Below, in pieces: positions 33,646 to 43,074 of a stretch of DNA of 64,000 nt. Position 1 is the stretch's first letter, and every line of letters begins with the position of its first letter. The translations under genes were made by a program, and so were the position numbers. Below the pieces are notes generated by a model. It worked only from the letters and a program-made list of their open reading frames with translations. It did not search any database and was not told where the DNA came from. Origin of the DNA: Volutella citrinella (lineage: Eukaryota; Ascomycota; Sordariomycetes; Hypocreales; Nectriaceae); contig JAWZSP010000006.1 in NCBI GenBank assembly GCA_034401135.1, forward strand, positions 1,116,001 to 1,180,000, written 5' to 3'.

Positions 33646-35599
33646 CAGGACAACTTGCATTCGCTTCCGTTTCTGATCGTGTATTTGTACGCCAGGCGGC
33701 TGTCCTGAGCGACTTTGCCTACATCATGACGAGGGAACTCAGAGACCACGTCCACCAGCTCAACGATCGATATCGGTTTGAGGCTGATGAAACTCTGGCT
33801 ATTCCATCCCAGGTCAAACCCGCTGTTTGCCAAAGCCGTCCTGAAGTTCTCTGGTGCGAAATCGCGACGGCCCACCTGGCACCCGCAACCCCGGCGTAGA
33901 ATCGCTGGCAAGGCTCGCACCCATCGGTCATGATCTTTCCACAGGGGCTGCACAAAGGCTGCATGCGGCTTCCATGAAGGCTTCGAGAGTGGTGCCCCGC
34001 CATTAGCACGCGAGGTGCGTCAGTCTGAGGATTCTAAACCCACTTCGTTGGATCTTCATTGAAATTGGCTGGTGGAAGTTTGAGCCGGCTGCGTGTCCTC
34101 ACCAAAGAGCCATTCATAACACGCATCAACAGTGTTAGAAACTGTCCACGGGAGGTCCTGAGGGAAAGGCACGGAGCGCTAGAGTTGGGGAAGAGGTGTT
34201 TGGCGGCGAGGCAAATGCAAATTCAGCCTCGTCTTGATATATAAAGTTGCGTGGTTTCAGTAGACGCTTCTATTGGCGACCCTGCTCCAGAAGGAAAACG
34301 AGTTGTGCGAAAAAGTGTGATTAAAGAGCTAGGTTCGGGGGTGTGGCAGAGTGACCAAGGATGCATTCGGCGCTCAGGAAAAGAGGTCAGCCACCAGCGA
34401 GGAGCAATGGATCGTCGAAGAAGACAGTACCATCATGCATGCGTGTGATGCGTTCCTCCGGCTCGAGCCATTTCTGGTGTTCCTCCAGTCTGATATCTGC
34501 TGCGTGTCATGTCGGTCGTGGCACAGTACATATGCGGCCTGCGGTTGGTGGAGCAGACGAGCACCGAGTCAAGGCCTCAAGCTTCTCGGCATCGCAGGGG
34601 CAGGCCGCCCACACCGTGGTTCCTCTCTGACTTCTGGCAGCGGCTTCATTTCCAGTTCCCCAAGCAGGGAATGGAACATGACTGCGGTTTCCATTGCCCA
34701 CAAAAGCGGTAGTCCATCGGGCATCGCTGGCCCTCCGGTCGTTCGTGCTTTGACTCGCCCCCCTGGCAATCGTCCAGGGCCATGTGGCTCAGTGTTATGA
34801 GACCCATCTCACCAACACCCGGCCGCCTCCATCCTCAGAGTTCGGTAGCAGCATCGCGGACCACTAGTTGTCGCTTTGCTGCTTATACTCCGCTCGGGCG
34901 AAGAGGTGAAGATGCCAAGACGGTAAACTCCACCGTCTCATATGTAGTACGTATGTTGTGGGTCGTATAGGAGACATCTGCTACGCAGTCCGAGTTGAGG
35001 GTCGAAGATTATGTAGTCTAGGATTTTATCCTTGAAATTCCGTGACAAGAATATATCAGCCGGAGTTCGTTGGTAAAGAACAAAAGTAGCCTGCCTCTGT
35101 TCCGTTTTTAGAGTTCCCTCGTCGCCGTGAATGGGAATGATGATGCATTCTCTGGGCCCAAGGCTTCCGTAAATGTGCGAGGTGCTTCACAGAGCCGAAT
35201 TATATAGTCCTGAATAATGATTCTCCGATGCGCCGGTCTCGCGCTACTTAAAGTCCCTTGTATCGACATCGAAACGCCAGGCGGTTGGCTGGGTCAGAAT
35301 CTCGCGCTTTGGTTGCATATAAATTAGGATGCCGGTGGCCTGGATCTAGAATCTGGATCGAAACATAGATAGTATCACAATCCCCACTCACTGGGCTTTC
35401 CTGTCGAGCTCCGTCGCTAGTCTCGGACTCAGGCCGAGATTCCCACGTGCTGGGAAGGAAAGGAGCATGGAGCATGGGTGCCCTTTCGCAGTGCCAGGTA
35501 TGTCCTGGCGTTGGCTTCGAGGACCGTGAGGTAATCAGAGCGTTTGCGTGTCTTTTCGTGTAGCCTCCTCTTCCCCAGCGACAAGTCCGATCAGAGTGA
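33646..35599. other. Intergenic sequence with possible decayed coding fragments
   Basis: Minus-strand frames near 33549-33953 and 34400-34790 have protein-like composition but no motif, no clear start and no continuation across splice sites. I treat them as unproven. Nothing else is recognisable. Confidence 0.4.
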
Positions 35600-36273
35600 A
35601 GGAGCGATATACGTCTGTCAAAAAGACAGGTGTCGATGGGATGGACCGGTCGGGGGGATGCACATTGTTGCGGTTGAAGTTCTCGAAGTCCAAATCAGGG
35701 GCACGGTAAAACTTGCCCTGAATTCGACGTCATTGGTGGATACTGGCCGTTGAATGCCGTTCTCAGATACCTCGGAAACGAGGCCGTCATCGAAAGAAAC
35801 CTCAGAGTTGACTCTCTCCAGAGGAATCGGCGCCCATTCCTGAGAATGAAGCATGGGTGCCATGGGTGCCATGGGAATGCTCTGCAGGGGAGAACAAGAA
35901 GACGTTCGCCCCTCATGTTCGCGTCCAGGGCAGTTGCATGTGTCATGGTATTCGAGACTGTTGTGCACGTTTTTGTCGTGTACGTGATGATCTCAACGGG
36001 GCCAGTTGGAAACACGATGAAGTCGGGGTGTGGTGTCGCGAGCACTCATACACTTCTGATACTTCTTGAGCTCTTGCTCTTCGGTTGTGCTCCAAGCGCA
36101 TCGGCGACATTTCTCAAGACGAATAAGCTTGTGTCGATGATTTTCAGCTGCTCTAGGCTCCGGAGCCTGATGAAATTCGCCTTTCGATGACTATTGCCCA
36201 ACTAAAGCAAGTAGTAGTGAAGGCTTTCAGTTGACCCTGCGAGGATTTCTTGTCCGTGTTGGTTTGCAATTCT

Positions 36274-36792
36274 TCAAAATGCCTGGCACTGACCAACATA
36301 TCCACGCCAATATTGATTCTTCGATGTAAGCTTTGTGTCTTGGCATTCGCGGGTATCCTCTCTGGGATCTTGAAGCCGGGGGCTACCAAGTGTATAGTCA
36401 TTGGCGGCCTCGTCCTCTTCACGGCGCCTCTTCCGCTGGATAGACTCCCCCGTCTCGGGCAACGGGCCAGGGCCTTGCAGCGGCGGCCAGGTCAGATCCC
36501 AGTTGTCGCTGTTGGCGTCGTTGTTCGGATCGCCCTCCCAAAGGTTGTGCTGGACATTTGGCGTATCTCCGTGGCATATATAGGGGGAGCACCCTGGATC
36601 GGCGGTCGCAAGGCTGAGGCAAGGCTTCTGTCCCATCATGCTGGGCTCTTCGTCTGAGCAAGACATCGTGAGAGACTCAGGGCTTGACGATGTGGAAGAG
36701 GAAGAGGTCCAGAGGCGCTGGTCAATCTAGCGTTAGTCTCTGAGTTTGCCATCCATCATGTGAGGACCTACCAACATGTTATATAGCTTCAT
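36274..36792 (-). CDS. Doubtful spliced gene encoding an acidic, low-complexity protein
   Basis: A possible model has exon 1 at 36792-36772 (MKLYNML), a 55-bp intron with a CTAAC branch motif and CAG acceptor, then a second exon from 36717. The second exon is Ser-rich at first (RLWTSSSSTSSSPESLTMSC) and then acidic with a KRKRRRE-like basic cluster (IQRKRRREEDEAA). The frame stops at 36274, but a protein-like stretch on the same strand near 36060-36190 (RLEKCRRCAWSTTEEQELKK) and another near 35640-35850 suggest further exons that I cannot join with confidence. A TATA-like box lies at 37030-37037 and an element shared with the DUF7587 gene lies upstream at 37285-37360. Function unknown; the C-terminal part may be decayed. 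Confidence 0.4.
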
Positions 36793-37029
36793 GGGGTCTT
36801 GAAGGGACGAATCGAGGCCAGCAGCGCGTGAGCTTACTGATTGACATGGGGAGGTTGTCACGTAGCGGGGCAGTGATGGAGGTACCGAAGTGAGCGGACT
36901 GATAACTGTTGAGAGGGGACCGGGGTGTGCTTCAGAGGGTTCAATAGGCGAAACACCTCTTCTGCGTGGTAATATATAAGAGTTGGTGGTTGAAGAAAGA
37001 AGTTGAGTTGGGAGACAGGAGATGGTTCC

Positions 37030-37037
37030 CTTTATAG
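37030..37037 (-). promoter_or_regulatory. TATA-like box upstream of the doubtful 36-kb gene
   Basis: On the minus strand the site reads CTATAAAGGG-like. It stands about 240 bp upstream of the candidate start at 36792, so an upstream leader or a further 5' exon would be needed. Confidence 0.35.
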
Positions 37038-37284
37038 CTGGGACCACGTCTGGTCGTCGCCTCACGTTTGTCATCAACCTGTGGCATACTTGCTTGCTAT
37101 TAGCGTTGGCCCAACGGGTTTCCGTGGCTGCCCGGGTGCCAACACACCATTGCTTGGAGGCAATCTAATTCTCTACCGACATGCAGGCAGATGCCGGCCG
37201 CGCTGCGTCGTTCCGGAGTTTGCGAGAAAGAACGTCTCACAGTAACTCACAGTCTCCGCAGCGACAAACATTATCGGCCCAGGG

Positions 37285-37360
37285 CATATGATTGCAGACA
37301 CGTCAGACGTGGAGTCTCTGAAGTAACGCAAACATTTGGAGCTGTTCCCGCGTCAAAACA
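37285..37360 (-). promoter_or_regulatory. Shared upstream element, copy A
   Basis: On the plus strand this copy runs from CATATG-ATTGCAGAC through GTCAGACGTG to GAGCTGTTCCCGCGTCAAAA. The same blocks in the same order occur at 40898-40979, upstream of the DUF7587 gene. Both copies are upstream of minus-strand genes, which suggests a common promoter module or a shared repeat. Confidence 0.6.
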
Positions 37361-37810
37361 CAGTGCCTTCTATGCCAAAAGCCAGTGTCCCGGCGCATGT
37401 ATTATCCATGTACCCACTTCGGGGCTGTTGTTTTTCGCAAACACAACTTCTTCAAGTTCTGGGTCACTGATGGACAGCAGACGGACAGACTGGTCTGTCT
37501 GCGTGTTCATCGGGATCATACTCCATTCCACGTAGTTACTATCTGCGTCCTGATGCGGAACAAGGCTCATGGAGCCCAGCACAGGCTAATTTTCAGTTCA
37601 GTTGCTTCCTTTTTCTTCTTTCTTTGTCTGCATAAAGGTGAGCGTTTCCGTTTCCTTCCTCGTATCCCAGCTGACCTCCCACAGCCCCATCTCCCGCAAT
37701 TGATTGTCATCGATTGCGCGGCTACGGAAACGAAAGAAACAACGACGCAGCGACCCGTCGCTCGACCGAAACCCATCTAAGAAACGAAACCGGTGAGTGG
37801 TACACACATC
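37361..37810. other. Intergenic sequence upstream of the DUF7924 gene
   Basis: Holds the promoter and leader of the plus-strand gene starting at 37811, including a pyrimidine-rich stretch near 37610-37690. No other gene is seen. Confidence 0.5.
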
Positions 37811-39199
37811 ATGCCAACAAAGCCTGGTGCGGCTCCCGGGCCGTTGTCACCCGCCAAGCGAAAGAGGCAAGCGGACAACGACAACCATGCCCAAGATCAA
37901 ATCTCACTTGAGAGCTCAGAATCGCATTCCACAGTCGACACGCTTCCCAACTTCCCCCCCGAATTCTACGAAAACCTCCCCACGGTCAGGCTCACGCGCC
38001 GAGCATTGCGAGAACTCGACCGGCAAAACGCGCTTGTTCCCCCAAAGCCTACATCTCGACCTGTGTCGTCTCGAAGCGCGAAGCTTGCTGCCCTTGGGAG
38101 ATTGGGTGTCCCCGATCTTGCGCGCTTTGCAGCCGACGGCGGTCCAGATTTGTGCGATCTTCAAGGTGTAAGTCTGTGTGATCATTCGTTGCTGTCATCT
38201 ACTAATTGGCCTGTGTAGCACCCGTACCCGACGAACGACACAATGGCATCCTTGACATCCCCGGCGACTAAATCAAGCAAGAATGCTCCCAAGAAAGTCC
38301 AGCAGCACTCGTCAGCATACGATGCAAACTTCGGGCTGCATTGCATCGCGCACAACATCTTCCCGGCCGTCTACAAGTTCCCTGACGGCAGCATGTCACC
38401 AGCTCCGGCGAACGTCCAGCATATCCTTCAAACCCTGAAAGATCAAAGGGATTCTCTTTCTGTCACCACGATGACATTTGAGCGGTTTCTCGTCAAGAGC
38501 AGCAACGCGACCTCCCACGCAGAGATACTGAGTGATGTCGTTCCTCTCGTCACTGGTGATGCGGACATCTCAAGCGCGAAAGATATTATATTCGTGAACC
38601 TGGACTCAATCACCAGCACCAAGACCACGGTTCTGAAGCCCGATTGTTTTGACGGCGCCCACCCCGGGGCTATCGACAAGACAGCTATGGAAGACCTCAA
38701 CAGGATAATCAGGCCCCAACGAAGGCCTGGAATTCCAGTGGCACCAAACTTCTTTTTGGAAGCCAGAACCTCTGAGTCTTTATCGGCCACCGGACTGAAG
38801 GGAGCGAAATGGCAGGTGGTCTTGGAGGGCGCACACGGTGCTCATGCCATGCACGCATTGCAAAACTACCTCGTGGATGAGCCCATCTACGATGGCAATG
38901 CTCATGCATTTTCTTCAGTCTTGTATGATGGAGTGCTCACTTTGTATGCGCACCATCTCGCTGCTCCTACCGCAGCTGGGCAGGGACCTTCCTGCTACAC
39001 CACTCTACTCAGAGCCTACGCTTTGATTGATCGTGAGACCTATTCCGACGGGGTAACGGCACTCCGAAATCTGAGGAACTTGGCAAAGGAATCTCGCGAC
39101 CGTTTCATCGAGATGGCCAACGCAAGGGCGCGCGGCGAAGACACCCAAGTTGCCGCAGAAAGTGATGATGCTGCAGGTGCAAGCGAGGACGATGATTGA
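37811..39199 (+). CDS. DUF7924-type fungal protein
   Basis: Two exons, 37811-38167 and 38219-39199, joined by a 51-bp intron with a CTAAT branch motif, give 445 residues. The N-terminus is disordered with a basic stretch (AKRKRQAD), which may serve as a nuclear signal, and then FYENLPTVRLTRRALRELDR. The C-terminal half has NFFLEAR, then an Ala/His-rich stretch ending ALQNYL, then DEPIYDGNAHAF and SSVLYDGVLTLYAHH. This order is typical of the DUF7924 domain found in many ascomycete proteins, often with restriction-nuclease-like character, although no activity is established to my knowledge. The tail is acidic (SDDAAGASEDDD). The gene is intact and isolated, with gene-poor DNA on both sides, as usual for this lineage-specific family. 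Confidence 0.8.
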
Positions 39200-40238
39200 A
39201 CGGCCTGGTGGAGTGTTGAGACGATGATTGACTTGGTGTGACTCGAGCCGGCATTATCACGATGCCATGGGGGGACACTGGCTGCTACTGTCCTTGCCTA
39301 ATCTGCACTCAAACGCATCTGTATCTTGTCCGCCAGTAACAACACCGAATTTGGACAAAGCGGCCAGCAGACCCGGGAGACCCAGTGCCCAGTGTTGAAT
39401 CAGTAACATCGAACCATGGGAGTGGTCAAGATGGCGCACTCGATGGTGCCCCAGCCAGGCACTTGGGAATGGAGGTGGAGGGGAGAAATATGGGTTTATT
39501 TGTATCGCTCCACAAAGTTACATCATGGCCGACATCGTGTCGTCTGTTGGAGGATGGTCGTCGAGGATGGGGTTGTTGGGTATCTTGGAAGGATTGGTGG
39601 CACTTGAATCTGCGCGTCTTGCCAGTACGCGTGTCACTTCAATATTGATTAATGCTGAATGTGGGTTGGCAGACATGAGAATCGCTGGGAAGAAGAGATA
39701 TTCATCAAGCACAAACCCTCGAAGAAGGGTGATAAATGAAGAGACTAAGTGCTTCCTTATAGGCAACCATACCTAACTCTTGGTCTTGTCTCCTACTCAA
39801 CAACTTGTAAAAGCGTCAACGACCACAAAAGAGCCATTCGACTTCCTGCACAACATCAAAAAGCCCATGTTTTAGAGGGTAAAGATCAAATTATTCTATA
39901 TGCTATGGGAAACCCCCCGCATTCGCGAGGCGACACTGGGAAAACCCTGTGGGAAAACCAGCGCCGGGGGTTGAGGAGAAGCTCGCGCTCCGAGCCGAAA
40001 CACAATGGAACCGAATCACTTCCAGCGACACAACGCTATCCTAATACTGCAATAACTCTTGAAGACCTAAGAACATCCTGTCTTGAGGCTTACTATCGCT
40101 CCGACTGGCTAAGAAAGATGACCGGCGGCCATTTCCTTACCAGACGCCATCTATAGTCCTCCGCTTGCCTTCATACTTGACAACTAAGCCACCTCTTCTG
40201 ATTCTCAGAGCTCTCTCGCCAGACCTGCTCTTAAGGCA
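39200..40238. other. Intergenic sequence
   Basis: Region between two gene ends (the DUF7924 and DUF7587 genes converge). Short overlapping frames are present but none is convincing. It contains the two 3' flanks. Confidence 0.5.
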
Positions 40239-40688
40239 TCACCATTGGATGATATCGACAATAGCACGAGCGGGAATACGATGTAGGAATATATACTCGA
40301 ATTCGGAGTTGTTCCAGGCTTTCTTGGGAATCCTACAACCTAGCGCCTTTCGAAGCTTACGGACGTTTCGATACTGAACTCGTCGATCTGCCTCGCGGAT
40401 ATCGAATACAACGATAATGACATTCATCCTGCCTCGTTCTTTTCTTCGTGATGCCTCCTCGCATGCCACTGTAAAGTCATCGTACGTTGAAATGAAAGGC
40501 GTATCGGTTCGGTTCGACCAGTTCATCTGGTTACAAAAGTCTTCTATCAGTTTCCAATACTTGTAGCCTTGTCTTGCATCAAAGTCGACCGGTGATTCGG
40601 TGTCTGCTGCAAACACGCCTCTGCCCGGAATAGTTCGAGCCTGAGAATATTCATCCTCGATACGATAAAAGATGTAATTCTTCTTCAT
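40239..40688 (-). CDS. DUF7587-type small protein
   Basis: A single exon from the ATG at 40688 gives about 149 residues; an in-frame upstream extension exists but looks like leader sequence. The stretch NYIFYRIEDEYSQAR, followed by FDARQGYKYWKLIEDF, NRTDTPFISTYDDFTVACEEA and MNVIIVVFDI, matches the DUF7587 pattern. That domain (a Y/F-R start, STYDD core and xWVVD-like strand) is common in Pezizomycotina, sometimes alone and sometimes fused to other domains. The domain's biochemical role is unknown. It ends in FLHRIPARAIVDIIQW, so the domain is complete. An element shared with the 36-kb locus lies about 210 bp upstream. Confidence 0.72.
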   Translation of the reverse strand: MKKNYIFYRIEDEYSQARTIPGRGVFAADTESPVDFDARQGYKYWKLIEDFCNQMNWSNRTDTPFISTYDDFTVACEEASRRKERGRMNVIIVVFDIREADRRVQYRNVRKLRKALGCRIPKKAWNNSEFEYIFLHRIPARAIVDIIQW

Positions 40689-41386
40689 TATATTCCTCGG
40701 ATCGCAGTTTTGAGTGAGATGGATTCGCGAACGAACTCGGAGCTGGAACAAGTCGGATAGGGTGGTGTGTGAGATGCAAGAAGCAGGTGACCATGAGGTG
40801 GACGCGACGCGTCGATATAAGGTGAGATCAAACGTCACGTGCGTGTGTGTGGACAACGTTGTCCCAACACGTTGACTCACTAGGTATCTGCCTGGATCAT
40901 ATGGTTGCAGACCAGTCAGACGTGTGTGTGGGGGGAGGGGGGGTAACAAACGCGTGGGAGCAGTTCCCGCGTCAAAACATTTGTCAATTATCTACAGGTA
41001 AACAGAGGCGACCATGGCCATAGAAATTGTGGGTTATATCACTAGTAGATAAGTAAAATAATGGTGCAACTGCGGCTTCCATCGTCTGATATCCAACAAA
41101 GAAACACCAATGCCGTCATCCGTCGGCTAAATCTTTGCGCTGGCCTATGCAACAATCCTGTAGTCTTCCAGAGGTGTCCGTCCGATAAATGGGAATAGTG
41201 GAGAAAAAAAAAAGGAAAAGAAATGTCTGCGAGGTAGACCGGAATATCCATGAGCTGCTGTAACTTCATCGCCCATAGACGCTCTATGCAGCCAAAAACA
41301 TCGAAACAAAAACAACTTTAAATGCCTGGGGGCGGTGAGGCATGATGTACCAAAACTCCGAGAATGCAAATAGGCCTAGAATCGCT
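40689..41386. other. DUF7587 upstream region and 3' flank of the next gene
   Basis: Contains a possible TATA-like CTTATAT (minus strand) near 40815, the shared upstream element at 40898-40979 and the 3' flank of the 41-43 kb gene. No gene is seen. Confidence 0.5.
40898..40979 (-). promoter_or_regulatory. Shared upstream element, copy B
   Basis: This copy shares CATATG-TTGCAGAC, GTCAGACGTG, a TAAC-AAA block and AGTTCCCGCGTCAAAACA with copy A at 37285-37360. A GT-rich and G-rich insert in the middle accounts for the length difference. It begins about 210 bp upstream of the DUF7587 start codon. Confidence 0.6.
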
Positions 41387-43074
41387 CTAGGCGGCAACCA
41401 TCTCCCTCTCCTTGTCCTTGCTTTTAAATATCGACTTGAGCATGTTGCTGCTGGTTCGCTGGGGCTTGGGGCGAACAGGCAGCTCCTCCTGCCTGCTCCT
41501 GCTGGAACGGTGGCTGCGGCCGCTTCGCTCACTGTCGGCGATGCTGTCGGGCGACCGATGCTTACGGCGCTCATCGTGGCTGCGGGAACTTCGATGGCTG
41601 CGGCGGCTCTCGTGCGTCCTGCTGGTGCGGTCACTGCGCCGCGAGCGCATGTCGAAGTCGTCCTTCATAGCCCGGTCCGCATGAGGCGTGATGAGCTCCA
41701 GGTCGGCGCTCTCGTCCTCGCCAAATGGCGCGATGCCCCTCCTCCACGTCTCAATGCTGCTCAGATCGTCGTCGACAATAAGTGCCTCATCCACGCCATG
41801 GCTGTACTCGTCGTAACCCATAGGACCCATGGGGCCCGGGCCTGGGCCCATACCCATAGGCATGCCGCGGTCCATCATCTCGTTCTCATACATTTGGGCC
41901 TCACGCATCATGGCCCGCTCCTCGCGGTCCTCCCTCACACGCTTCACAATCTTCCAACCACCGAAAGCCACCACAGTCACGCCGAGGACGACGCTGCTGC
42001 CGATGAGGAAATGGGGCGATGAAAGCAGGGAGAACACGGCGGGCGAGCTCTTGAGCATCGTCATGACCAAGGGCGACGACTTCTTAACCACGTTGGACAG
42101 ATCGGCGAGCGACAAGGCCACGGCAGCCGCCCTGTCAGGGTCCTTTTGAAGCTGCGTCATGGTTTCGCGGGCCGAGTGCTGCACGCAGTTGCCCTCGTCG
42201 AGGAGGCCCTGGATACGGCGCACCAGGCTCATGGCTTCGCGATCGGGCTTGGGCGCCAGGTCGGTGCGGAACTCCAGGCCCGGTGGGATGTCGCCATAGG
42301 CCAGGTTCATGTCAATCTCCTTCTTCGGCTTCCGCATCATGGCTAATTCCGTCTCCGACTTGTTGCGGGCGACCATTGTGCCAGCGCCATATTGGGATGC
42401 GCCATACTGAGAGGCACCGTACTGGGAAGCACCGTACTGAGAAGCACTGCGCTGAAGGCCACCGGGCCGGGACATGGCCAGGTCTCTCTTGGAAAGTGCG
42501 AGGTCCATGGGGATAGTCTCGGCGTACGGGTTGCGGTAGGAATTGGGTGGGCATTTGCTAGGTCGGACGCTCGACACCTCGCTGTGCGTCTTGAGGTTGC
42601 CCTCGGTCAGGGCAGGGCGGCTGCGCTCGTGGGGGTCGCGGGTGCGGCGTGAGTGTGTACTCTGTGATCGTCTGCTGCGTCGTGATCCCGTGTCGCTGCG
42701 CTCGTCGTGCGAGCGGCGGCGGCGCTGCTGCTGCTCGTAGTAGTATCGATCGTCATCCTCGTAGTATTGCTGGTGCTGTCGTGGTGGGAGTGCGGGCGCC
42801 GGGCCGGCCATATCTGGGTGAAAGGTTTGGGCGCGTTGCAATCCGGGACCGGGCTCGGGACCAAGCCCGCGTTCCGTCTGGATCTGGGCCTTCTTTTCTT
42901 GATAGTTGCCTCTAGCCTCCTTGAAAATGTCGTATAGTTGCTTGCCCTGTAAGAAGGATGTCAGTAGGTGAGGCGTCTCCTGGTGCATTGGGGCTGTCAT
43001 ACGCTCTTGATGATCTTGCCGGAGTTGTTCACGATAGTAATCGTCTCCTGGAGGGTCATCTTTTGTTTCGACAT
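41387..43074 (-). CDS. Arg/Ser-rich protein with one membrane segment, unknown function
   Basis: Two exons, 43074-43003 and 42946-41387, give 543 residues; the short first exon (MSKQKMTLQETITIVNNSGK and four more) joins in phase at a 56-bp intron. The N-terminal third is charged and rich in Arg/Ser (RRRRSHDERSDTGSRRSRRS). Near residue 190 there is a perfect tandem repeat of ASQYG, four units. The middle is helical, with one hydrophobic segment (FLIGSSVVLGVTVVAFGGW), and the C-terminal tail is again RS-rich, for example RTHESRRSHRSSRSHDERR. A single-pass membrane protein with disordered basic tails is the likely form. I do not recognise a named family. Long frames on the opposite strand are shadows. 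Confidence 0.8.
42392..42451 (-). repeat. Tandem 15-bp units encoding ASQYG
   Basis: Four adjacent 15-bp units within the Arg/Ser-rich gene code for repeated ASQYG. Unit differences are almost only synonymous, so it is a young in-frame minisatellite that could vary in length between strains. Confidence 0.7.

Noticed and set aside
33549..33953. 134-residue minus-strand open frame
   Set aside because: Crosses one of the local repeats and has no motif or supported splice partners.
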